A stretch of 64,000 nt of DNA from Bacteroidales bacterium (GTDB taxonomy: Bacteria; Bacteroidota; Bacteroidia; Bacteroidales; Bacteroidaceae), in NCBI GenBank assembly GCA_030532685.1, contig JAUNKN010000005.1:1-64000 (forward strand), in the 5' to 3' direction. The position numbers and the translations under genes are program-made. Of this stretch, positions 9,675 to 19,499 are shown piece by piece. The notes under the pieces were generated by a model, which worked only from the letters and a program-made list of their open reading frames with translations, did no database searches and was not told the origin of the DNA. The stretch's first letter is position 1. Every line of letters begins with the position of its first letter.

Positions 9675-9816
9675 TTTTTACAGAAAAAAACGACAGAATA
9701 GGCGATTTTTCTAAATTGAGAAGGCAAAACAAGGCAGATAGCTTCTGTTTTTCTATCTAAAATCTTAAAACGCAAGCTCTACATTACAGATAAGATTTTC
9801 GCAAATAACAAACAAA

Positions 9817-9848
9817 GGACATCACTACAATGATTTGCAATGATGTCC
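9817..9848 (-). terminator. Possible rlpA terminator
   Basis: An 8-bp stem (9817-9824 with 9841-9848) with a 16-nt loop is followed on the minus strand by TTTGTTTGTTAT. The stem is short, so the call is tentative. Confidence 0.45.
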
Positions 9849-9900
9849 CTTAGAAGAAAATAGACTCAACGGAGAAAGAGAACAATACCTCTCAGGCAAA

Positions 9901-10500
9901 CTACTTCGTTGAAGTTTGTTTTACTTGAGCTGTATTCGCATTCAAGATGCGATAACGCGGCTGTTGCTTTTTCGCTAAGAACTTATTGTGTCGTTCTGCT
10001 TTGCGCTTAGCCATCTGCTTGCGCTTCTCACCACGCTCTTTCCATTCTGTCATTGTATAATAATTACCAGTGACAGGATCGAGCAATTGTAGTTCGGGAA
10101 GAATATTCTCTTCATTAGTCTGAGAATTTGGCGCAGGAACGCCTCTCCCCATCAATGTTACCTCAACCTGTGCAACGCCAGAGCGTATCATATCTATTTC
10201 TCGAGCTGCAGCTTTGGAAAGGTCTATGATTGTGTTGCGGCGATAAGGGCCTCGGTCAGTGACTTTCACTACGACCTCTTTACCATTCTTCGGATTGCGC
10301 ACATGCAGAATCGTTCCAAAAGGAAGCGTCTTGTGAGCGCAAGTGAGCGAGTCTTGATTAAAGATTGAGCCATCTGCAGCACGACGGCCGTGCCACTTAT
10401 CACCATAGTACGTAGCATTACCTACTATCGATTGAGCTTGCAGTGTCAATCCTAAACAGAGAACAGCAAAAAGGGTAAGAAAAAGATGTTTGATGTGCAT
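9901..10500 (-). CDS. rlpA: Septal ring lytic transglycosylase RlpA-like protein
   Basis: This 199-aa protein begins MHIKHLFLTLFAV, a signal peptide ending near LQAQ. Upstream in-frame starts would add a non-signal extension and were not used. Residues about 25-115 form the RlpA double-psi beta-barrel: ATYYGDKWHGRRAADG, TCAHKTLPFGT, VVVKVTDRGPY and IDLSKAAA all match the family. RlpA proteins cleave or bind denuded peptidoglycan strands at the division site. The SPOR domain found in enterobacterial RlpA is missing; in its place is a basic C-terminal tail rich in lysine and arginine. It is monocistronic. Confidence 0.88.
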   Translation of the reverse strand: MHIKHLFLTLFAVLCLGLTLQAQSIVGNATYYGDKWHGRRAADGSIFNQDSLTCAHKTLPFGTILHVRNPKNGKEVVVKVTDRGPYRRNTIIDLSKAAAREIDMIRSGVAQVEVTLMGRGVPAPNSQTNEENILPELQLLDPVTGNYYTMTEWKERGEKRKQMAKRKAERHNKFLAKKQQPRYRILNANTAQVKQTSTK

Positions 10501-10802
10501 TTTGTATTGTTTGCGACAAGGCAACGACAGAAAGGAGCATCTTGAAATCCAAGCAGCTATTGATTCGTCGCGGGCACAACATCCCAAAGATGAAGGAGTT
10601 TTTGTTACATCCAAACAAGAACTCGGCCAAGTCATATTATCGAGGGCAAAGATAAAGGCAAAGCGTGATGCCAGCAATCTTTTTTGCTATTAAATCTCCG
10701 TTTTAACCTTTTATCCCACCAATTTTGCAATCTCCTATTTTACAATTTGCGATCAAAAAGACTCCATCTCTGCCTACCAAAAAGCAAGAAAAACGAATCT
10801 TT
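10501..10802. other. Intergenic region upstream of rlpA
   Basis: It contains the rlpA promoter (10647-10678). The remainder is AT-rich and carries two similar CAATTTTGCAAT / TATTTTACAATTTGC stretches (about 10720-10750). No gene was seen. Confidence 0.5.
10647..10678 (-). promoter_or_regulatory. Promoter of rlpA
   Basis: On the minus strand ATTG (10678-10675), a 20-nt spacer and TATCTTTG (10654-10647) fit the Bacteroidetes consensus with one change in the -33 box. It leaves a leader of about 140 nt. Confidence 0.6.
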
Positions 10803-13800
10803 TTAGCGTTCAACATTGAGAATGAGCGAATTAGAGTTCCCTCTAAATTCTGGCGAAAACACAGCCTCGAGCGTAGCAATACCAGCATCGTAGCGCCCTT
10901 GCAATGTCACAATCATTTCATCGGTCATCGTGTGCTTCCCCTTAGAAAGGTGTTCAATAAAATACTCGTTTTTATCATCACGCACCCAACGATAGTGAGG
11001 TATCGTTCCAGTCCAAGCCATCCCTGAAAGAGGACGGAGTGTCTCGAAACATGCAGGACGTGTGCTATGCAGCACTAAATGGTCAAAATCGCGTGTTGCA
11101 TCAAGATCATAAACCCAGCGCACACGTTGACCTACTTGTAACACCTCCTCGTCCTTTGCGTCGCGCCAGACATCGCCTTGTTGCAGTTGTAAACGACGAC
11201 CAATGCGCAATTCTTTCCCTTTATTTAGTACTTTAGTAGCTGGAAGTCGATATTGAGCTGTCACACTTCCCCAAGCCAGTCCTGCATTCGCGGTGTCTGG
11301 ATGAGCGAGTAGCGCAAAAGCGGCATTGGTCGTAGCTCTTGAACTCTTCCATTGTTGAGTGCGTTTACTTTGCAGCAACCACAGTCGCATTTCATCCACA
11401 ATCTGATGTACGGGAAGTTCACCCACCTTATCCATCTCCTTTTTTAGAGTGGAGAGCGCCTCCATGGCAAAGGTCTGTGTTGTGATACGATAACTACTCC
11501 ACCCTTCAAAAGCACGCTCTGTATCAAAATAGCGTCCCATTTCAGGAGAATAGACCGTATGTTCTACAAGGCTTTGAAGCGCCAGTCTTGCCTCCTCTTT
11601 ATATTGAGTTTCTGCCAAGATTGTAGCGATCCCACTTTTGCCATACATGGTAAGCATCTTGCGATGCTTGGAAATCTGCTCCAGCAAATATAGAGCGGAG
11701 GAGCTAAAGGGCTTACCCATCAAACGACAACTATAGAGATAGCGGAAGAACCAATCTCTCATGTAAGGTTCGCGATTGGGTTCTTTCATACGCAACACTT
11801 CACTGGCCATCTCTCCTCCTAAGTAGTCCATTGCACTTTGGATGAGATAGTCATAACGAATATTGCCCGTCAAATACCGCAGGCGGGCCAAAGTCTGCAC
11901 AATGTCGCTTGTAATCCAAGTAGAACCATACATACCTCGGTACCAACCCCATTCACCATTTTTCATCTGTAGTTCTTGGAGTTTTTCCTCAGCCGTTCTG
12001 CGCTTTTCTTCCCATTCTTCGGCAGAAAGTGGCATTTCAGCCTTCAACAATTTGAGCAACTCCAAAGCATAGAGCGTATTCGCCCAGTCCGTAGAAGACT
12101 GCCCTTGCACTTTTAAGAGTTCAGGAAGCACCTTTTTCACTTCGCCTCTTGCATCCTTACAAGTATCAACTACAATGTGAGGATGCACACCTGTCTCAAG
12201 TTGTTCAAGCAATTGCTCGCGCGCAATCTGCACCTTTTGAGCGTAGTCTTCTCCTGCTTTCACCGTGAAAGGTTGTGCATGCGTGAGCGTTACAAAACGT
12301 GAGAGCACGGGGAGGCGATGCTCTTCGCCATCGCTATACTGTTTGCTTTCGGCCACGAACTTCACAATAAGCTCATTCTGTCCGTCGGGCACAGCATAGG
12401 TAAAATTGAATGTTTGATTTCGCCCTGCAGCCAAATCGAACTTCTCGTCAAAGCGAGCAACTTGCTTTCCATTCTTGGCATCCATAAGTGTGCAACGCAG
12501 CCTTCCTTGTACTGACAAGGAATCTGTGTTGTGCACTCGACAAGGAATAGTGACTTGGTCGCCTTCGCGCACAAAGCGGGGCAGCGTCGTTTGCGCCGTA
12601 AATATCTTGCGAGCAACAATGCGTTCGTGCAGCAAACCATGGTTCATATCCTTGTCCGTGGCCAACACCGAGAAGTTCCAAGCCGTGAGCTGTTCAGGAA
12701 GCGAGAATCGCAGCGTAACTTCCCCTTTCGTGTTGGTGCGCAAACGAGGAAAGAAGAAAGCCGTTTCCTGAAAGTTCTTGCGCAACGACAATGTCGATAA
12801 CAAAGGAAGCGGGCGATCGTTTTTCTGGGTTTTGAGTGTGGACTTTCCTCGCAGCATAACCTTATGTTCCTCACTCTCTGCCAAACGGGTATCGCTACTC
12901 AGACTAACGCCTCCAACCATTTGCATACGGTAGGGCATCGGGGCGTCGTAGGAATAGTCCAGCATAGATGCATTCCAACGCGTCCATTGCCAACGAGGAC
13001 TTGCGATGGACATCACATCTTTGGAATAAAAAAGATTAGGCAAATGAGCAGTATATAGATTCCACCATCCTTGCGGCATCAGACGAGGAAAAGTGAGCGG
13101 AAACTCCCACTCACGGCGCACGAAGGCATCGAGAGCTCCATCATAAAGGCGCGCCATCACATTGGCTTCCACGGGGCTACCATCAGGACGAGTCACACGT
13201 AGCGTCCATTCTTCAAGCTGTCCGGGAGTAAGCGTAGAGCGGAAAGTACGCCACGAAAGCAGTAAACGTTTATCTGGCTCAGGGCGACGCAGTTGTGCAG
13301 AAGCTTTGTAGAGTCTACCCTCCTTGACAAAAGCAGCAAGGAGTTGGGCCCCGTCGCCCATACGTTCTTCCCAAGCATATTGTAGGCTGAGGCTGTCCTC
13401 CACCTCAACTACACGCTCCTCAAGTACACCCCCCTTGTCGCCTACAAGTGTGATCAACAAGTGGCAAGGAGAGGACACTCGCAGGGTAGCTTCCGTTTGC
13501 AGCTTATTGGGCGTAATGTGCAGAAATTCTTTCGTTTCTGCTCCATCATTCCAAGGAGTTTTGCTTGCATAAAATAGATGGTTATAGCTCGTATGTTGCA
13601 ATTCACCATTATCGGCAAGCGCCTCAGCCGAGATTTCAAGCTGGTAAGCCTTGCCATATTTTGCGACTTTTGTTGTATTCACCTTTAAGACAAATCGTCC
13701 TTCGGCATCCGTGCGCAAGGTGTCGCGTTGTTCTATGTTCAATCCACTCTCCACTCCCCACTTGGGTGTGCCATCGACCAAAGTGCGCACCTGCACCTCG

Positions 13801-15623
13801 GGCAAGGGTACCCCATTGTGCGCCACGACCTGTCCTCGGAGCACCAATTCTTCGCTTAGTTCTGCATTTTCAGAGAGAGGGTCTATTTTCACTTCAAACG
13901 TCGGGCGTTTGTATTCTTCGACATAGACAAAAGTTCTCTGCCCTTTCTCCGCTGTACTCAACATAAGCATACGTACACGAAGATGCTTAGGAATTGCATA
14001 ACGGGTAGCGAAAGCTCCCATCTCGTCGCTCTCGACTTGCAGGGTATCAAGCGTTGAAAGATCGTCCTCGCCCACATTCTTTACGAGGATTGTCCCTTTC
14101 CATCCCTTTTCAGCAAGGGTATGTTCTCCCTTTTGAGCAAAGACGATACCAGAAATTTCTACCTGCTGACCAGGACGATAAATCGCACGATCCGTGAAGA
14201 GACGGCACACGACTTTATGCTCTGGCTCTTCATGAACCAAAGGTCCGAAATTCACCTCTTCCTCGGGCAATGCTTGTGGCCAATAGATCGCATCTTCGGG
14301 AGCTACCAGAGGAGCTCCCGTACGCAGATCCACCCAATGCCGTCGACGCTCTGCCACCGAAGCCGAGCGGAGCACTGCATCTATCGGGAAAGCCGTAGTC
14401 GCAAATGCCAAGGAGAGATGCTCACGGCGACCATCGGCAAGCACTTCCAGTATATAGACTCCCGCACTGGGAAATTGCAAGGGCAGCGAGTCGCGTAGTT
14501 GTTTGTGGGCCTCTCCTTTAGAAAAGACGCGCGCAACTCGTGCCACTTCCTGATGAGGCAGGGTGCGCAACAATCCCTCCAGCTCCGTGCGGTCAGAAAT
14601 CACATTTTTATAGTAACCATAAAGGCGGTTATCTTGGGCATCTATACTTGTGAGTCGATGCAGTCTCAACTCAATCTTACGCAAATTATTGTAGCGCAGC
14701 AAGGCATGGTAAGTTGTAGCTGGATAGAAAGGCACTCTCTCTCCTTTGATTTGTGAGTGTTGCCAAGTTAGTTTGAAAGAGGGAGCCTCGCGACGTTGCA
14801 CATAATTGTAGAGTTCTGCGGCAGCCTTTCGGCCGTAGCGGGTCAATCCGTCCTTAGCCAGCACAAAAGCGCTGTCGGTCGAAGTGTAGAGGTCTATGAG
14901 TCGCGCATAGGTCTCGGCATTGTCTTTCAAAGACAAGTAGCGCGAACGTAGCTGCTCGAGATAAGGACGCTGCTCGTTGCGCGGTAGCCTATCACTCAGT
15001 TCCAAAGCCATGTGCAAAGCGGCACGAGAACGCTTTTGCTCCTCATAGGTTCTCACTGCTTGTTCCAAAAGCATGCGGCGCTGCTTTTGGCTCAATCTTT
15101 CTGTCGACAACATAAAGGCACTGAGCAAGTCGTCTTGAAAAACTGCACGACTCTCCGCTCCGCTCTCAAAAAGCGGAGCATAGCGTGTCGCACTGGTACG
15201 TGACAGCAAAGACATATCGGCCAGAGAGGCCTCTATGAGCTGACGAGCTCGTCGTTGTTGAGCAGTATCCTCATAGGCTCTGTGCTCCGCCAGCCACTGT
15301 CCCAACACATTCTGCCACAGCGCCCGCTCCACGGGATTTTTCGTTTGGCGGAGGCGTTGTTGCATCTCCTCCAAAACTCTCTGCGCACTATCGGGAGAGA
15401 TCGCATGCAGCATTGTAGCTTCCATCACCGTAGCCCGAATGAGTTGGCCTACATTTTTCTCTTGCAGAGCTGTGCGCTTAATCGCTTTTAGCTCTTGCAA
15501 CACGGTTTTAGGAAGGTCTTTGCGGTGAGCCTCCTCTACCTTCGCCCAGCGCCCTGCATAGTTTTGTGCAAACAGGCCAAAGGTCGTAAAAAGCAGTAGA
15601 AGAAGAAAGGAAAATCGCTTCAT
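10803..15623 (-). CDS. Alpha-2-macroglobulin-like (MG2/A2M domain) protein
   Basis: This 1606-aa protein starts with a signal peptide (MKRFSFLLLLLFTTFGLFAQ). A helical N-terminal region of about 280 residues leads into macroglobulin domains. The MG2 segment is near residue 475 (RLFTDRAIYRPGQQVEISG), and the A2M domain near 950 (AFFFPRLRTNTKGEVTLRF, then LTAWNFSVLATDKD). A helical, TED-like region covers about 1170-1400. The CxEQ thioester motif of trapping macroglobulins was not found, so covalent protease capture is unlikely. No lipobox is present. Family members are periplasmic or surface proteins thought to inhibit proteases or help maintain the envelope. It is monocistronic. Confidence 0.82.
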   Translation of the reverse strand: MKRFSFLLLLLFTTFGLFAQNYAGRWAKVEEAHRKDLPKTVLQELKAIKRTALQEKNVGQLIRATVMEATMLHAISPDSAQRVLEEMQQRLRQTKNPVERALWQNVLGQWLAEHRAYEDTAQQRRARQLIEASLADMSLLSRTSATRYAPLFESGAESRAVFQDDLLSAFMLSTERLSQKQRRMLLEQAVRTYEEQKRSRAALHMALELSDRLPRNEQRPYLEQLRSRYLSLKDNAETYARLIDLYTSTDSAFVLAKDGLTRYGRKAAAELYNYVQRREAPSFKLTWQHSQIKGERVPFYPATTYHALLRYNNLRKIELRLHRLTSIDAQDNRLYGYYKNVISDRTELEGLLRTLPHQEVARVARVFSKGEAHKQLRDSLPLQFPSAGVYILEVLADGRREHLSLAFATTAFPIDAVLRSASVAERRRHWVDLRTGAPLVAPEDAIYWPQALPEEEVNFGPLVHEEPEHKVVCRLFTDRAIYRPGQQVEISGIVFAQKGEHTLAEKGWKGTILVKNVGEDDLSTLDTLQVESDEMGAFATRYAIPKHLRVRMLMLSTAEKGQRTFVYVEEYKRPTFEVKIDPLSENAELSEELVLRGQVVAHNGVPLPEVQVRTLVDGTPKWGVESGLNIEQRDTLRTDAEGRFVLKVNTTKVAKYGKAYQLEISAEALADNGELQHTSYNHLFYASKTPWNDGAETKEFLHITPNKLQTEATLRVSSPCHLLITLVGDKGGVLEERVVEVEDSLSLQYAWEERMGDGAQLLAAFVKEGRLYKASAQLRRPEPDKRLLLSWRTFRSTLTPGQLEEWTLRVTRPDGSPVEANVMARLYDGALDAFVRREWEFPLTFPRLMPQGWWNLYTAHLPNLFYSKDVMSIASPRWQWTRWNASMLDYSYDAPMPYRMQMVGGVSLSSDTRLAESEEHKVMLRGKSTLKTQKNDRPLPLLSTLSLRKNFQETAFFFPRLRTNTKGEVTLRFSLPEQLTAWNFSVLATDKDMNHGLLHERIVARKIFTAQTTLPRFVREGDQVTIPCRVHNTDSLSVQGRLRCTLMDAKNGKQVARFDEKFDLAAGRNQTFNFTYAVPDGQNELIVKFVAESKQYSDGEEHRLPVLSRFVTLTHAQPFTVKAGEDYAQKVQIAREQLLEQLETGVHPHIVVDTCKDARGEVKKVLPELLKVQGQSSTDWANTLYALELLKLLKAEMPLSAEEWEEKRRTAEEKLQELQMKNGEWGWYRGMYGSTWITSDIVQTLARLRYLTGNIRYDYLIQSAMDYLGGEMASEVLRMKEPNREPYMRDWFFRYLYSCRLMGKPFSSSALYLLEQISKHRKMLTMYGKSGIATILAETQYKEEARLALQSLVEHTVYSPEMGRYFDTERAFEGWSSYRITTQTFAMEALSTLKKEMDKVGELPVHQIVDEMRLWLLQSKRTQQWKSSRATTNAAFALLAHPDTANAGLAWGSVTAQYRLPATKVLNKGKELRIGRRLQLQQGDVWRDAKDEEVLQVGQRVRWVYDLDATRDFDHLVLHSTRPACFETLRPLSGMAWTGTIPHYRWVRDDKNEYFIEHLSKGKHTMTDEMIVTLQGRYDAGIATLEAVFSPEFRGNSNSLILNVER

Positions 15624-15843
15624 AATCATACGTATGAATAACAAAAGGTGTTGAGGGCGAATTTAGGGATAATGGTCGAACTATCCAATTTTTACCCCTC
15701 TTTTTATACAACTTTGGATTCTTCTCCAAGAAGAGGAGAGGTCGTTAATAAGATTCGGGACCCACTTACCTTCGACTTTCTCTGTCAGTTTTGAAGAAAA
15801 AGTTTTCAAGATAAGTTCGTCCCGAATTGAGTAAGAAACAGCT

Positions 15844-16773
15844 CTACAAGCGCACAAATTGTCGACGTCCAAGTCCTAAATCGATGCTCCACTTGCGCAG
15901 GTAGTGTTTCAAGCACCAACGCCATGTCTTACGCGCACTCGTATGCTTCCAAGGTGTCATGGCTAAATAGCGAAAATAGTCGTGGCGGTGGGGCAACAAA
16001 CAACGATAAGCCCAAGGCTTGTCGATAGAGGTGAAATGAACAATGGCTGGGTCTTTCAATTCTTCACGAAGCTGCGGGTCGTCTAGACCTGCGAGCGTGG
16101 CAAACTTGATACGATAGCACAGCGATTGCGCATTGTAAATGAGCGAAACATACTTGGCTCGCCCTGCCAGGACAGCGTTCAGCACATCTTGATCGTCATA
16201 GATGATGTGGGTATGATGTTGCTGAAAATAATCGATACACTCCTCTATCAAACGATGCTCGCGCCAATAGTCCAAATTCAGCAGCAGCACTCCCGAATTG
16301 AAGTAGCCCAAAGAAGCTTCATAGCCCAAATAGCCAGCCCGATAGTCGGCATCGTCATTGATATCTCTCACCACTGCAGCGGCCCAGCCGTCCAAGTCCA
16401 TATCGTAAAAGGGGCGGAGATTTCGGCGCACGATTGTATCGCCATCCAAATACAACACTCGCTTCACCTCCGACGAGAGCAGCTGGGGGAGAAAGATGCG
16501 GTAGTAGGCCGCCTTGCTCAATCGATTGGGGTCGGAGGTTACATGAAAGCGCTGCGACTCGGCCTCGGTAATTGCATAGAAATGAAAGCCTGCTCCCATC
16601 GCTTCACAGTGTTGTCGTATCAGGCTCAAATTGGCCTCGCTCATTTGCTGCGCAACAAGATGCACCACGACTTCTCCTCGCGGATGATGGGCAATGACAG
16701 AAGTCAGCGTTGCTGCCGTATGGGGCAAATAGTTATCGTCGCAGCAACAAGCTACGTGTAAGCGATGAGACAT
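15844..16773 (-). CDS. Family 8 glycosyltransferase (LgtC/GspA-like)
   Basis: This 309-aa protein is a GT8 retaining glycosyltransferase, typically transferring galactose or glucose to LPS core or surface glycans. The start MSHRLHVACCCDDNYLPH gives the family N-terminal nucleotide-binding strand. The metal-binding DxD motif is in RVLYLDGDTIVRRNL (about residues 104-112). GYFNSGVLLLNLDYWRE, then DDQDVLNAVLAG, and the C-terminal IVHFTSIDKPW are characteristic of LgtC-like enzymes. The gene lies 14 nt after the GT14 gene and is last in a four-gene glycosyltransferase run. Donor and acceptor are unknown. Confidence 0.88.
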   Translation of the reverse strand: MSHRLHVACCCDDNYLPHTAATLTSVIAHHPRGEVVVHLVAQQMSEANLSLIRQHCEAMGAGFHFYAITEAESQRFHVTSDPNRLSKAAYYRIFLPQLLSSEVKRVLYLDGDTIVRRNLRPFYDMDLDGWAAAVVRDINDDADYRAGYLGYEASLGYFNSGVLLLNLDYWREHRLIEECIDYFQQHHTHIIYDDQDVLNAVLAGRAKYVSLIYNAQSLCYRIKFATLAGLDDPQLREELKDPAIVHFTSIDKPWAYRCLLPHRHDYFRYLAMTPWKHTSARKTWRWCLKHYLRKWSIDLGLGRRQFVRL

Positions 16774-16787
16774 AAGGAGAAGGAGGA

Positions 16788-17672
16788 TTAGGAAAGAGAA
16801 GTAAGATGATTGTACAAAGCATGCGCACAGGACACCGACATTTTGCGAGCAAACAAGCAAGGGGAGGCCAAGAGCTCAGGCAGATCTTTGTCTTGCCACA
16901 CATAGGGTTTGCCACGCTCCCAGTCGATCAGCCGCATCGTTCCGCGCTGAGCGTTGTGTAAGTCATAGATATTGCCAGCCAAAGGCGAATGAATGAGCAA
17001 TGTTTGCTTATAGATTTCGTCGGGAGTGATGGTGTGACGATAAGTGCGGAGAATAGCAGCGCGCTGCTCCAAAAGGAGTTCGACAAAAGCTGGAGTGATG
17101 CTACACCAGTTGTAGCCATTGCGAAAATGCCCGAGGTCATAGCGCTGGTAGCGCAAGCGCTGCTCCATGCTCAGCACGGCCTTGCGGATGGGATTGGTCA
17201 GTCGGTGGCGCCAAAGGTGCTTACGTTTGTTCATGTAGGCGGCAAAAAGCGTATGGCGGCCTATCTTGCGGTCGAGCGTTCGGTGCTGTACCGTTTCCGT
17301 ATTCCAAAATCCCACAAACTCTTTTCCTTCATGGCGGTCGAAAAAATCGAGAATTTCCTCAATGGGTTTGAGCGGCATGTCTACTCCCGAAAGCAGGTGG
17401 TAGTGAGCAAACCCTCCCATTTCATGAGCCGCAGCAAACAGCCGTAGTTCCACTTTTACCTGAGAGATGTCGGCCCAATAGACCTCTTGCGAGGGAAGCA
17501 GCGTAATCGTAGCTTGGGGCAATCGAAACTTTCCAAAAAGAGCCTGCATCGCTTTGGCGCGTCGATCAATGTGCAGAAAGATGTGGCTGCGCTCATGGTC
17601 GAGCAGCAGGAGCAGTGTGCGGAGCAGTTCGGGATTGTCGTGTGCGTAGATGAGAAAAGCGTGTCGTTTCAT
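16788..17672 (-). CDS. Core-2/I-branching-type glycosyltransferase (GT14)
   Basis: This 294-aa protein matches the bacterial beta-1,6-N-acetylglucosaminyltransferase-like (GT14) family. Visible signatures are HAFLIYAHDNPELLRTLL at the start, HIFLHIDRRAK, then HYHLLSGVDMPLKP and FVGFWNTE, ending with DEIYKQTLLIHSPL. There is no DxD motif, as expected for this metal-independent fold. Its start overlaps the preceding gene's stop by 4 nt (ATGA), indicating translational coupling. In context it probably adds a branching sugar to a surface glycan; the actual sugar is not known. Confidence 0.87.
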   Translation of the reverse strand: MKRHAFLIYAHDNPELLRTLLLLLDHERSHIFLHIDRRAKAMQALFGKFRLPQATITLLPSQEVYWADISQVKVELRLFAAAHEMGGFAHYHLLSGVDMPLKPIEEILDFFDRHEGKEFVGFWNTETVQHRTLDRKIGRHTLFAAYMNKRKHLWRHRLTNPIRKAVLSMEQRLRYQRYDLGHFRNGYNWCSITPAFVELLLEQRAAILRTYRHTITPDEIYKQTLLIHSPLAGNIYDLHNAQRGTMRLIDWERGKPYVWQDKDLPELLASPCLFARKMSVSCAHALYNHLTSLS

Positions 17673-18580
17673 GCTTCAGGAGGAAAGAGTGTTTCGAGTT
17701 GTGCAAAAGCACGTACCATCGTGTCATCGCGGCGAATGGCTCCGCAAGCTCGCAGTTCGGTTTCGCAGTGTGTGCCCACGATGCGGTCGTATTCGGCTTC
17801 GAGTCGTCCTTGCCGATACAGGTCGAGGAAGTAGCGCCAATGACGTCCACCATGCCGCGAGGGGTTTCGCTCCAACTGCTCTCCGCCATTCACCACTTTA
17901 CGTACAAAAGCCTCTCGTCCCAAATGGTTGTAGTGATAGATGCAGATGGTGCTCTGCCGTTGCAGTTGGGGCATCATTTTCACCTTGTGGTTGCCCATGG
18001 CAATTTGCACATAGCTCGCGGTGCGATGCATCACTTTGTGAGGGTGAGGGCCAAAGATACTGTAGAGCGAGAGGTCCAAGGCTTGACGTATGGGGCACTC
18101 GTGTGCCGTTTCTTGCCATTGGTCAAAAGGTAGGTGCTCCTGCGGTCGCATCCCTACCACTTCGCAGCGCAACACATTGGCACGCGTGGCAGAGATTTCG
18201 TCTTTAAGACTACCCGTAGGAGCATACCAAAATTCGTCACCATCGGCATTGATCACCCAGTCCGCTCCATATTTTTCCTTCGCCAAGAGCACCATGCGGT
18301 GCACCCAACGCTTTTGCTGATAGTCCTCGCCAGGCTCGTTTATCGCTTCGAGCACCCATCCTTTCCGCTGATAGCGCGCTATGATGTCGGCCGTGCCATC
18401 GGTCGAATTGTTGTTGGTGATGATGAAACCATCGACCCCCATCATGCGGTGAAAGCGCAGGTTGTGCTCCAGCAGTTGCGCCTCGTTCTTGACCAGTAGG
18501 GTCATGATGAGCCGCGGCTGCGGTGTGGTGCGCAGTGTACGGGGCAGTTCGCCCAAAGCACGAAGAAAGGCAAGAAACAT
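17669..18580 (-). CDS. Glycosyltransferase, GT2/GT92-like
   Basis: This 303-aa protein has a GT-A fold of the Glyco_tranf_2_4/GT92-like type. Visible are IMTLLVKNEAQLLEHNLRFH, then DGFIITNNNSTDGT, and the metal-binding motif in WVINADGDEFW (about residues 126-134). The tail HYNHLGREAFVRKV is common in this family. It overlaps the downstream GT14 gene by 4 nt and follows the fucosyltransferase gene by 25 nt, so all lie in one operon. The substrate is unknown. Confidence 0.83.
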   Translation of the reverse strand: MFLAFLRALGELPRTLRTTPQPRLIMTLLVKNEAQLLEHNLRFHRMMGVDGFIITNNNSTDGTADIIARYQRKGWVLEAINEPGEDYQQKRWVHRMVLLAKEKYGADWVINADGDEFWYAPTGSLKDEISATRANVLRCEVVGMRPQEHLPFDQWQETAHECPIRQALDLSLYSIFGPHPHKVMHRTASYVQIAMGNHKVKMMPQLQRQSTICIYHYNHLGREAFVRKVVNGGEQLERNPSRHGGRHWRYFLDLYRQGRLEAEYDRIVGTHCETELRACGAIRRDDTMVRAFAQLETLFPPEA

Positions 18581-18605
18581 AGGGGGAATGGGGAAAGATG
18601 AATCG

Positions 18606-19451
18606 TTATTGTGTGCTTACTTGGAGCCAACTCGGAGGTAGGATACTCGTGTCGTCGCTCTGTTTGGTCCAGCGGTTGGGGGCAACAACAAGTTTGTCGG
18701 CACGAGGGTTGAGCCATGCGCCCCACCAAGAAAAGGTGCTATTGCTGATGATGTGATGGCGGCAGCGACTCATGAGCATCATGTCTTGCCAAGAATCCTC
18801 GCCCGTGTTCCAATCGACATAGACCGTGTCGGCAGGAAGGGCAAGCTGTTCGCGCACCCATTGCATATCGTCGGAAAAGACGTAGAAGCGCGGATTTTCG
18901 ACCCGCTTGCGCACGGCGGTCAGTGCATTGCGAAAATAGGCCTCGCTGCACACTCCTCCCACCGAGGCAAAATGTTGAGGAAGGAGATAGTCGCCACGGC
19001 GCACATGGAGCGAAACGGAGCGAGATTCACGCGCCAGCGCATCGGCCTGGGCGATGCTTTGGGCATTGGCTTGCGTCATGTCGAAAGTGAAGGCCTTGCG
19101 CACCTCCTCCTCGATGTCGAGAAAGTACTTCTCGTGCTGATAAAAGCCCTTGAAGTAGAGCAAAGGCCAGCCCTGTGGCTCACGATAGGCACGCAGGCTA
19201 CCGCCCTGCTTGCGCTCCAAGATGGTGCGGAAGAAGAGAAACTCCACCACCTTCTTGAACGCCTGCGGAAAGCACACTTCTGTGCGCGGCAGGCCAAACA
19301 CGCGGTGCATCTCATAACCATGGTGCACCTTGTAGTGTTGCATGTCGCTCAGGTCAATATAGGTATGGGGGAAATCGCGGCGCATGCGCAAATAGAGGGC
19401 ATAGATGAACAGCTGATTGCCCAAACCGCCCGTCATTTTGATGAGTCGCAT
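18606..19451 (-). CDS. Alpha-1,2-fucosyltransferase family protein (GT11)
   Basis: This 281-aa protein carries the GT11 signatures. They are an N-terminal KMTGGLGNQLFIYALYLRM (nucleotide-sugar binding), HVRRGDYLL near residue 149, FYVFSDDMQWV, and the C-terminal NSTFSWWGAWLN. GT11 enzymes move fucose from GDP-fucose to galactose in alpha-1,2 linkage, as in H-antigen-type and O-antigen glycans; some homologues use other sugars. It is the first gene of the minus-strand glycosyltransferase run and is divergent from a plus-strand GT2 gene. Fucosylated surface sugars could mimic host glycans, but this is inference. Confidence 0.88.
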   Translation of the reverse strand: MRLIKMTGGLGNQLFIYALYLRMRRDFPHTYIDLSDMQHYKVHHGYEMHRVFGLPRTEVCFPQAFKKVVEFLFFRTILERKQGGSLRAYREPQGWPLLYFKGFYQHEKYFLDIEEEVRKAFTFDMTQANAQSIAQADALARESRSVSLHVRRGDYLLPQHFASVGGVCSEAYFRNALTAVRKRVENPRFYVFSDDMQWVREQLALPADTVYVDWNTGEDSWQDMMLMSRCRHHIISNSTFSWWGAWLNPRADKLVVAPNRWTKQSDDTSILPPSWLQVSTQ

Positions 19452-19499
19452 AGCTTAATTTTATATCCTGCGGTCCTCGCCCATACCGCAATTAGTTTG

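Larger units (their letters stand above)
9595..9900. other. Intergenic region between rlpA and the T9SS protein gene
   Basis: It holds the promoter of the 1294-aa protein (9643-9674) and a possible rlpA terminator (9817-9848). Nothing else was seen. Confidence 0.6.
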
